Assembly (NCBI GenBank): GCA_040756995.1
Contig: JBFLYK010000097.1
Span: forward strand, 1-7,957
DNA: 7,957 nucleotides
Source of the DNA: BP-133 sp040756995
GTDB lineage: Bacteria > Actinomycetota > Acidimicrobiia > IMCC26256 > BP-133
Direction of reading: 5' to 3'
In this document: in pieces, positions 1 to 5,482 of the stretch
Position numbering within the stretch: the stretch's first letter is position 1
How the letters are laid out: each line of letters begins with the position of its first letter
Notes under the pieces: model-generated
What the model was told of the DNA's origin: nothing
The model's database searches: none
What the model saw: the letters and a program-made list of their open reading frames with translations, nothing else
Translations under genes and position numbers: made by a program

Positions 1-98
1 CCCTGGTTGGCCTCCCCGCCGCCGTCGTCACCGCAGGCGGCACCGACGAGGAGGGCGGTGGCGGCCAGGACGGAACCGAGGATCCTCCGATGCTTCAT
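1..98 (-). CDS. Lipoprotein, N-terminal part only (runs off left edge)
   Basis: Only 32 full codons are in the window. They read MKHRRILGSV, then a hydrophobic stretch ending LLVGAAC, then GDDGGGEANQ. This is a basic n-region, a hydrophobic core and a lipobox with Cys22 as the expected lipidated residue, followed by the acidic/glycine-rich linker common in actinobacterial lipoproteins. The mature protein would sit on the outer face of the membrane. Many such proteins are ABC-transporter substrate-binding proteins, but nothing of the mature domain is visible, so no function is assigned. The start is well supported: AAGGAG lies 6 bases before the ATG, and the ATG overlaps the TGA of the upstream membrane-protein gene as ATGA. 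It is the third gene of a coupled set with the 1147 and 2188 genes. Confidence 0.8.
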   Translation of the reverse strand, partial: MKHRRILGSVLAATALLVGAACGDDGGGEANQ

Positions 99-110
99 CG
101 CGAGCTCCTT
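95..110 (-). promoter_or_regulatory. Ribosome binding site and ATGA stop/start overlap
   Basis: On the minus strand AAGGAG (110-105) and a 6-base spacer lead into ATGA (98-95), which is both the start of the lipoprotein gene and the stop of the membrane-protein gene. The site decides the lipoprotein start and predicts translational coupling of the two genes. Confidence 0.8.
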
Positions 111-1147
111 GTCGCACGCCGGCCCGATGGGGTGGAGGCCAGGGCGAGGCCGGCCACCAGGAGCCCCGGCAGGATGAAGAAGAACGGGAACAGCGCGAAC
201 GGCGGAAGGGCCTTGACCGCGGCGAAGTTGTCGAGGTTGTCGCTCATCACCCCGAGGAACTGGGCGAACTCACTCGAGATCGCCGGCCAATGCTGGCTGA
301 ACTCGCTGATGACCGGGTAGCCCGCGTCGGGCGAGGCGGCCTTGGCCAGGGGGACGAGCTGGTTGCGGATCTGCCCTTCCCCCAGCGCGATGACGGGGAA
401 GTAGTTCTGGACCGTCGTCACCTTGGCGTTGGTCATGATCGGCTTGAAGTCGTTGATCATGTCGTTGCTATTGAAGGCGCGGTTCTCGCCGCCCATCATC
501 TGGAAGATGAACGGGGCGGCGATCAGGCCGACGCCCATGACCACCAGGGCGGTACGGGGCGCACCCGGTGGGGCACCCCGGCGCATCCGCCGGAGCGCGG
601 CGCGGGCGAGGCCGGCGATGATCAAGCCCGGCATGATGAAGAAGAAGGGGAACAGTTTGAACGGCGGTAGATGATCGACCGCGGCGTAGTTATCCAGGTT
701 CCGCCGGACGTCACGCAGGATTCCCGTCATGTCGGCGTGGATGCCGCTCTGCCCCTCCCACTTCCCAGCCCAGCCGTCGACGGATGTCAGCGCGGCCTGC
801 TGCGCCGGGTTCTTCGGTGTGGCGGCGATCACCGGGCGGAGATCCGCCTTGTAGGACTGCTCCGCCCGGTTGATCAGGTCCATGAACCCGTCGAACTTCG
901 TGATCCGAGCCTCGGTCATGAAGGGCCGGAACTCATCGATCATCTCCCCGCCCTTCGGGGCGCGGTTGTCGAAGGCGAGCATCTGGAAGATGAAGGGGGC
1001 GGCGAGCAGGCCGACGCCGATGACGAGCATCGCCACCATCGGACCCCGGCGGCCGGCGGCGGCCACGGCCGCCTTGCGGGTGGCGACATTGGTGCGCGCC
1101 TCTTCGAGACGCCGCTGCGCCGCCATGTCGAAGTCGCTCACGGTCAT
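95..1147 (-). CDS. Duplicated four-helix membrane protein, unknown function
   Basis: A 350-residue integral membrane protein whose family I do not recognise. After a charged N-terminal region (residues 1-35) it has two homologous halves. Each half is a transmembrane helix containing the motif GVGL[LI]AAPFIFQM (about 36-57 and 198-218), an external domain of about 100 residues beginning with a D/E-N-R-A then M-I-[DN]-[DE]-F-[RK]-P-[FI]-M-T pattern, a LDN[YF]AAV element (about 151-157 and 305-311), and a second helix in the pattern PPF.LFPFFFI.PGL (about 161-184 and 314-337). The predicted topology is two extracytoplasmic domains with both ends in the cytoplasm. The longer reading from 1192 is rejected because AAGGAG lies 7 bases before the ATG at 1147. 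That ATG overlaps the restored stop of the upstream secreted-protein gene, and the gene's own stop overlaps the lipoprotein start. The context suggests a partner in an envelope complex; that is inference. Confidence 0.85.
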   Translation of the reverse strand: MTVSDFDMAAQRRLEEARTNVATRKAAVAAAGRRGPMVAMLVIGVGLLAAPFIFQMLAFDNRAPKGGEMIDEFRPFMTEARITKFDGFMDLINRAEQSYKADLRPVIAATPKNPAQQAALTSVDGWAGKWEGQSGIHADMTGILRDVRRNLDNYAAVDHLPPFKLFPFFFIMPGLIIAGLARAALRRMRRGAPPGAPRTALVVMGVGLIAAPFIFQMMGGENRAFNSNDMINDFKPIMTNAKVTTVQNYFPVIALGEGQIRNQLVPLAKAASPDAGYPVISEFSQHWPAISSEFAQFLGVMSDNLDNFAAVKALPPFALFPFFFILPGLLVAGLALASTPSGRRATRSSR

Positions 1148-1160
1148 CGCCCTGCTCCTT
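1144..1160 (-). promoter_or_regulatory. Ribosome binding site and ATGA overlap, second junction
   Basis: On the minus strand AAGGAG and a 7-base spacer lead into ATGA at 1147-1144. The ATG starts the membrane protein. The TGA is the stop of the alternative reading frame that carries the hydrophobic tail of the upstream secreted protein. The overlap therefore supports both the chosen start and the frameshift interpretation of the upstream gene. Confidence 0.7.
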
Positions 1161-2188
1161 CGGCGGGACGCGTCGGCCATCGGCCGAGGCACAGGCTGAG
1201 CAGACCCACGGCGATCAGGACGGCGGGAAGGGCGAACGGGGTCCGAAGACCGGTGCTGGCGATCACGCTATCCGGGGCCCCGCCCGACCGGGCCGCCGCG
1301 GCCGACGGAGCGGCGCTGAGGCCCCGAGCAGTTAGCGGCGGTGAGCCGGAACAAGCCCTTCAGCGACTCGCCGGCCGCCTGGGCCGTGATCCCGCCGGGA
1401 GGGGCGGTGGCGACCGACGCTTTTGGGACACCAGGGTGGAACACACCCTCGAAGTGCCACAGGCCGGTGAAGTTGTTGAACGGGCCGCCGACGATGGTGC
1501 TCCGCCACTCGATGGAGAAGCGCTTCGCCGCCGCGTCGTAGGTCCCGGTGGGCCCGGAGGTCAGACCCGGCATGGACCCGTCGGGCTTGGGCGCCCCCTG
1601 GTTGAAGTGCTGACCCTGCCAGGCGGCGGCGAAGGAGCGGAGGTCACCGGAGAGCTTCCCCTTGCCGTCGTGGGTGATCGACGGCGCGGGCACTTCCTTC
1701 TCCGTCTGGGGGTCCTTCGGGTTGGTGGCAGAGGCGAACCGGGTGCCAAAGAACTCCTTGGGCAGGGTGATCTTGTCGTTCGTGCCACCGTTGCTGGAAT
1801 CGAACGGCGGGTTCGGTTGAGGCTGGTAGCCCATCGTGGACAGGCCGCCGTCCTTGCCCGGCGCGAGATCCGTGTAGGTCTTGTCGCCGCAGGCCGACGT
1901 GTTGTTCTCGACGTAGGGCCCGTTCGGTCCACCGCCAGGCTGGATCATCCGGAAATAGGAGCCCTTGGCCGCCCCCGACGCGCACGACGCCGGGTCGAGC
2001 TTGAACAGACCCTTGAGCGCCTCCCCGCCCGCCACCGGAATCGTCGGGCCCTCGGGCCCGTCGGCGGGAGGTGCCCACCCGGCTCCGGTAGTGACGAGGA
2101 TCGCCACCGCCCCGGCGGCGAGCAATCCGAGCCTGCGTACAGGTCGTCGCTGGTTTTCTGCGCGCCTTACAACCCGCTTTCTCGACAT
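1144..2188 (-). CDS. Secreted protein with LAxTG-like anchor tail, frameshifted near the 3' end
   Basis: This secreted protein has no named family that I recognise. The N-terminus is very basic, followed by a hydrophobic segment (residues about 20-38, GLLAAGAVAILVTTGAGWA) typical of a long signal peptide or anchor. The exported part contains GEALKGLFKLDPASC (55-69), which recurs near the end as GESLKGLFRLTAANC (273-287). Between them is a Gly/Pro-rich region with YFRMIQPGG, CGDKTYTDL and HFEGVF. In the open frame the C-terminus becomes an unlikely Arg/Gly run ending at 1268. One extra base in the C-run at 1322-1325 would move reading into a frame giving IASTGLRTPFALP, a hydrophobic helix and a basic tail. 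That frame stops exactly at the ATGA overlap at 1144, for a restored length of about 347 residues. IASTG followed by a helix resembles the LAxTG signal of class E sortases. The start is ATG at 2188, with a G-rich ribosome binding site about 7 bases upstream. Confidence 0.75.
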
Positions 2189-2225
2189 GCCGACGCCCCC
2201 CTGATTCGACTGTAGGACGGGAAGC

Positions 2226-2250
2226 AGGCCCCCTCACGTGGTGAGGGCCT
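2226..2250. terminator. Imperfect hairpin, possible terminator
   Basis: AGGCC plus CTCAC pairs with GTGAG plus GGCCT around a three-base loop, with a two-base bulge. It lies between the stop of the DsrE fragment (2270) and the start of the secreted-protein gene (2188). It could end minus-strand transcription from the DsrE side. The T-richer flank is on the plus-strand side (CCTTTGTCCTT), so orientation is uncertain. The stem also contains CACGTG, so a protein-binding site is an alternative. Confidence 0.4.
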
Positions 2251-2269
2251 TTGTCCTTCCCCTCTATGG

Positions 2270-2580
2270 CTACGCCTGGTTGCCCAGATGATGATAGAGC
2301 GTGATGTCGGAATCCGCAGCCATGTCGATAACTGGCGGCACCGAGCGGTGAAGCCCGTCGATGAAGTCGTCCTTGGTGAACCCGTAGCGATCCATCGTCA
2401 TCTGGCAGGGATACAGGTTGACGCCCAGATCCTTGGCCATCTCCATGAGCTCGGTCGGGCTGGGACGTTGTACTGCTCTACCTGCTTCTTGATCATCATG
2501 GTTCCGGCCCCACCGAAGTGGATCTTGCCGAGCTTCAAGTGGTCGGTCCGGCCGTGGTCGACGCTTCGGTTCACGTCGCG
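2270..2580 (-). pseudogene. DsrE-family protein, C-terminal fragment with frameshift
   Basis: The C-terminal half of a DsrE/DsrF/DrsH-like protein, a small cytoplasmic family linked to sulfur handling. One frame gives DHLKLGKIHFGGAGTMMIKK followed by QVEQYNVP (about 2544-2462). A second frame continues SPTELMEMAKDLGVNLYPCQ, MTMDRYGFTKDDFIDGL and ADSDITLY to the stop at 2270. The CQMTMD..G..KDDFIDG signature, with its conserved Cys, is characteristic of the family. Joining the frames needs one added base in the G-run near 2459-2464. The N-terminal half of the family, which starts the Rossmann-like fold, is absent: the frame hits a stop at 2583-2581 and the BoxC relic begins at 2599 on the opposite strand. 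It is therefore truncated as well as frameshifted. An ATG-initiated open frame from 2596 exists, but its first 44 residues do not look like this family. Confidence 0.65.
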
Positions 2581-2598
2581 TCAAGGGGAAGATCACCC

Positions 2599-3017
2599 GT
2601 GGTCACCTACGACATCGGCGCGGAGCCTTACCGGCACTGGGTTCTCACCATCGAGCCGCCGATCGCCACCTTGACGGCTCGTGGGGCAGACAACGCCGGG
2701 CGCGCTGACATCGAGCTCTCCGATGCCCTGCAACGCGTTCGCTTCGAGCATCCCGAGGTCACGGTCGTCGAAGTCGCCGGGGCCCCGGCCCGGAACTGCA
2801 CGGAGATTCGGCTGGCTCCTGCGGGGAGCACCAAGCGAGGTCCGGAAAGCGAGGCCGTCGGGCTCGGGCCGTTGTGGCAGCAGGAGTTCGAGGGCGCGGT
2901 TTCGCCTATCCCAACCTGCGCGTGGAGTTCGACGAGCCCGCCGGTGCCGCGACGCTGGGGCCCTGGCCGCGGATTCGAGGCGCTCGACATCTCCGGGGGT
3001 CGACTCTTTCTCTGTAG
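2599..3017 (+). pseudogene. boxC: Benzoyl-CoA-dihydrodiol lyase (BoxC) relic with internal deletions
   Basis: BoxC is a crotonase-fold enzyme of about 550 residues that cleaves the ring dihydrodiol or epoxide product in aerobic benzoyl-CoA degradation. The start is probably GTG at 2599, with AAGGGGA about 9 bases upstream. The frame reads VTYDIGAEPYRHWVLTIEPP, IATLT, then IELSDALQRVRFEHPEVTVV, which is the BoxC N-terminal block. The usual segment rich in GLRPGYKLKLNSYDLGVD is missing between them. After RNC, where the family has RxFCxGANI with the oxyanion-hole region, reading jumps to GPESEAVGLGPL and then, in another frame from about 2898, to FAYPNLRVEFDEPAGAATL. Those pieces match the linker and second-half start of BoxC, some 170 residues further on. 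The frame stops at 3015-3017. The crotonase catalytic core is gone, so the relic cannot be active. The family call comes from remembered motifs, not a search. Confidence 0.6.
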
Positions 3018-3060
3018 TTCATCTCTGGACATGCTGCTGGTTTGTTTCGGGGTCAACAGT

Positions 3061-3273
3061 GTGTACACCGATCCGCTGCGGGTTGTCGCCGGTGGCGGGG
3101 ACCTCGTGGTGGCCGAGCGCGTCGACCAGCTCATCGGCCTGAGCGGGGTCCTGGCCCACATCCCGGCCGTGGCTGTGATGGAAGTCACCGAAGGGAAGAT
3201 CCGCGTCTGGGGGGACTACCTCGACCCCGGAGCCCTCCAGACGCTCGCCGCCCGGCAGCGCACATCCCGATAG
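3061..3273 (+). pseudogene. Limonene-epoxide hydrolase/SnoaL-like C-terminal fragment
   Basis: About 70 residues read PLRVVAGGGDLVVAERVDQL, then PAVAVMEVTEGKIRVWGDYL and DPGALQTLA, ending at a TAG (3271-3273). The pattern D.V..ERVD, a hydrophobic strand pair, then EV..GKI..W.DY.D is the C-terminal half of the limonene-1,2-epoxide hydrolase/SnoaL-like NTF2 fold. This fold is a small cone-shaped alpha/beta barrel used by epoxide hydrolases and polyketide cyclases. The N-terminal half is not visible upstream. The frame is open back into the BoxC relic, but residues encoded by 3018-3060 match neither family. It is best read as a second relic spliced onto the first by deletion. A functional fused protein is unlikely. 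Confidence 0.5.
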
Positions 3274-3422
3274 CCCCATGGTCGACGGCACGGAGTCCGA
3301 TGTGGTGGCCGGTTCCTCACCCGGTGCAGACCACCGGGCGGCTCCCGGTCCCTCCAGAGAGGATCCGTGCCGTCTCGGCCCCGAGGAGCGGGAATGGATT
3401 GCCGAGCGGACGCTGTTTCTTC

Positions 3423-3462
3423 TCCTCTCCGACGAGCTGGTCGTCCTCTCCGACGAGCTGGT
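3423..3462. repeat. Tandem duplication, 21-base period, two copies
   Basis: TCCTCTCCGACGAGCTGGT occurs at 3423-3441 and again exactly at 3444-3462. In the open plus frame it would encode LSDELV twice in a row. It is most simply a slipped-strand or unequal-exchange duplication inside decaying sequence. Confidence 0.85.
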
Positions 3463-3762
3463 TGGAGACGGGTCCGGGCCCGACCTGGGCGGGCACGTTT
3501 CTCGCCACGCCGAGGTGGGCCAGTTGCCCGGGGCGGGATCCTCGAGGTCACCGGGCGGGTAGGGCCGACGGCTGTGGCCAACCAGCGACGCCGGACAGGC
3601 AACCCGTCCGCCGTCGACGAGGCCCGGTGTCGGGCCCAGGCGCGACTGGGGATGCGTCGCTCCGACTGGGTCCTCGTCGAAGTGGGTGACGCCGACGTGC
3701 GGTGCTGGGCGTTCGGGGCCTCACCGGATCCCTGCCCCGCCGGTTCAGTGTGCTGACTGCCA

Positions 3763-3780
3763 CTGCCTCGACCGAGGCAG
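3763..3780. other. Perfect 18-base palindrome (hairpin or binding site)
   Basis: CTGCCTCGACCGAGGCAG can form an 8-base-pair stem with a two-base loop, or 7 pairs with a four-base loop. No T-run follows on either side, so an intrinsic terminator is poorly supported. It may be an operator-like site or chance. Confidence 0.3.
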
Positions 3781-4394
3781 GTATCCTCGCATGGTGCGGG
3801 GCTGCCTCTTGGCCCTCGGCGGTCCGGACGAGGCGGAGCAGCGTGATCACCGCGATGCCGCGACCCGATTCGCAGAGGTCAAGGGAGGCGTCCCCTGCTG
3901 GTGTTCGGGCTCGGCTAGCCCTCGGCTCCTGTGGGGAGAGGGGTGATGGGCGTCCTCGGCAGACCGGCCGCTCCATCGGAAGCCGGTGACCGAAAGGGCT
4001 TCCGCCGAGTCCGACAACTTCGAGCCGTCGGGCAGTCAGTCTGGTCCTGGCTGGTTTCGTTCGATCGTCACGTCACGGAGGCATTCAGGCAGCCGAGAGC
4101 CCGGCGGCGATGCAGGCGAGGGTACGGGTGCCTTGGGAGATCTGGGAACGGGCGGACACCTCGAACGGCCTGCCCGATCAGCTCGTGCCACCCCCGGCGT
4201 TCAGCGACCCGTCCGCCGGCTTACTGCACCTTTGCGGCTCATCGTGGCCGTATGCCTTCTGGGACCGCAAGGGCATCGGTCGCCATGGACGGGGAATCGC
4301 ATCTGCGGTGTCAGGGTTCGGCAGGGAGTGGTTCTCGGGAGACCGTTGATCGGACGCCCGATGGTCTGATTTCCACGACATTCATCTGTCGATC

Positions 4395-4401
4395 GAGGAG
4401 G
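4395..4401 (+). promoter_or_regulatory. Strong ribosome binding site that conflicts with the TTG start
   Basis: GAGGAGG is the best Shine-Dalgarno match upstream of the E1-beta gene. It lies 16 bases before the TTG at 4418, which is too far for normal use. It lies only 4 bases before an in-frame ATT at 4406. The frame remains open back to a stop at 4367-4369. Confidence 0.5.
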
Positions 4402-4417
4402 CGCGATTCGCGCTAGC

Positions 4418-5482
4418 TTGCCCCCGTTGAACGATGCAGGACTAAAGGGGTCGGTGCGGTCTGCCGGCGCGATCGATGGTGTTGTCGCGGCCGGAGATCA
4501 TCCGAGAGCCTGGCGACGTTGCACGTATCTCGAAGCCGTCAATCTGGCGCTGTTGCGGGCGTTGGAGCGGGACGAGCGGGTGGTGCTCCTGGGGGAAGAC
4601 ATCGGCTTCGGTGGTGCCTTCCGGGCGACGTCGGGTCTGCTCGATCGGTTCGGCTCGAAGCGGGTCATCGACACGCCGCTGGCCGAGACGGCCATCGTGG
4701 GGGCGGCGATCGGGATGGCCGTGGCCGGGCTGCGGCCGATCGTCGAGTTGCAGTTCGCCGATTTCGTCTCCTGCGCCTACGACCAGCTGGTCACCGAGGC
4801 GGCCAAGCTCCATTACCGTTTCGGGATCCCCGTGCCGTTGGTCGTGCGAGCGCCGGCGGGGGCCGGGGTCGGCGCCGGGCCGTTCCACTCTCAGAGCCCG
4901 GAAGGGATCTTGGCCCACGTGCCCGGGCTCAAGGTCGTGTGCCCCGGTACCGTGCAGGACGCCCATGACCTGTTGCTGGCCGCGCTGGAGGACCCCAACC
5001 CCGTGCTCTTCTTCGAGCACAAGCGGCTCTACCGGTCATTGCGGGGCATGGTGCGGCCCGGGCTGGCCGCCGGCCAACTGGGCCAGGCGCTGATCCGCCG
5101 CCCGGGCGACGACGTGACGGTGGTCACCTATGGCGGCACCGTGCCCACCTGCCTGGAGGCGGCCGAGGCCCTGGCGGCCGATGGCATCAGCGTCGAGGTG
5201 GTCGATCTCCGGACAGTGAGCCCGCTGGACATGACCACGGTGGCCGGGTCGGTGCGCCGCACCGGCCGGGCCGTGATCGTCCACGAGGACAACCTGAGCC
5301 ATGGGGTCGGCGCCGAGGTCGCAGCTCGGCTGGCCGACCAGGAGTTCTTCGCCCTCGACGGGCCGATCCTGCGGGTGGCCGCGCCCGACTGCCCGGTCCC
5401 GTTCGCCGCCGGGCTGGAGACGGCCTACCTTCCCGATACCAGCCGGATCAGCGAGGCGGTGCGCCAGTGCTCGTCGACTTGA
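4418..5482 (+). CDS. 2-oxo-acid dehydrogenase E1 component, beta subunit (branched-chain type likely)
   Basis: This is the beta subunit of the thiamine-diphosphate-dependent alpha2beta2 E1 decarboxylase, which converts a 2-oxo acid to an acyl group on the lipoyl arm of E2. The sequence is 354 residues from TTG 4418. Conserved family blocks begin at about residue 37 (TYLEAVNLALLRALE) and continue with VVLLGEDIG (55-63), DTPLAETAIVGAAIGMA (85-101), where the Glu is the family's cofactor-contacting residue, FADF (113-116), GPFHSQSPEG (154-163), FEHKRLYR (199-206) and the transketolase C-domain around VVDLRTVSPLD. HKRLYR favours branched-chain or acetoin-type E1 over pyruvate, but the substrate is not settled. 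The first 35 or so residues are not family-like, and the start is uncertain: TTG 4418, TTG 4427 or ATT 4406. The next gene begins inside the 3' end of this one. The gene is intact, without frameshifts. Confidence 0.92.
   Translation: MPPLNDAGLKGSVRSAGAIDGVVAAGDHPRAWRRCTYLEAVNLALLRALERDERVVLLGEDIGFGGAFRATSGLLDRFGSKRVIDTPLAETAIVGAAIGMAVAGLRPIVELQFADFVSCAYDQLVTEAAKLHYRFGIPVPLVVRAPAGAGVGAGPFHSQSPEGILAHVPGLKVVCPGTVQDAHDLLLAALEDPNPVLFFEHKRLYRSLRGMVRPGLAAGQLGQALIRRPGDDVTVVTYGGTVPTCLEAAEALAADGISVEVVDLRTVSPLDMTTVAGSVRRTGRAVIVHEDNLSHGVGAEVAARLADQEFFALDGPILRVAAPDCPVPFAAGLETAYLPDTSRISEAVRQCSST

Larger units (their letters stand above)
3274..4405. other. About 1.1 kb with no supportable gene
   Basis: Short open frames occur on both strands, but none has a convincing ribosome binding site, a recognisable family motif and consistent codon use together. 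Two stretches look faintly protein-like and may be further relics: about 3632-3716, with residues LGMRRSDWVLVEVGDADVRC, and 4110-4349, with residues VPWEIWERADTSNGL and SSWPYAFWD. The stretch also contains a 21-base tandem repeat and a perfect small palindrome, listed separately. It lies between gene relics on the left and the E1 operon on the right, and must contain the promoter of the latter. I could not pick out a convincing -35/-10 pair. Confidence 0.5.

Noticed and set aside
1148..1192. Upstream ATG extending the membrane protein by 15 residues
   Set aside because: It has no ribosome binding site. AAGGAG sits exactly 7 bases before the ATG at 1147, and the extension would overlap the anchor tail of the upstream gene.
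671..2215. A 514-residue open frame on the plus strand
   Set aside because: It is antisense to the secreted and membrane protein genes and has an Arg/Gly/Pro-rich composition typical of a GC-driven shadow. The minus-strand genes have signal peptides, helices, ribosome binding sites and ATGA overlaps.
3548..3976. A 142-residue minus frame in the gene-poor region
   Set aside because: It has an Arg/Pro/Ala-rich composition, no ribosome binding site and no motif; it is consistent with random open frame in GC-rich DNA.
4346..4370. TTGATC and TCTGAT as a promoter for the E1 operon
   Set aside because: The spacing is only 13 bases, too short for a sigma-70 promoter.
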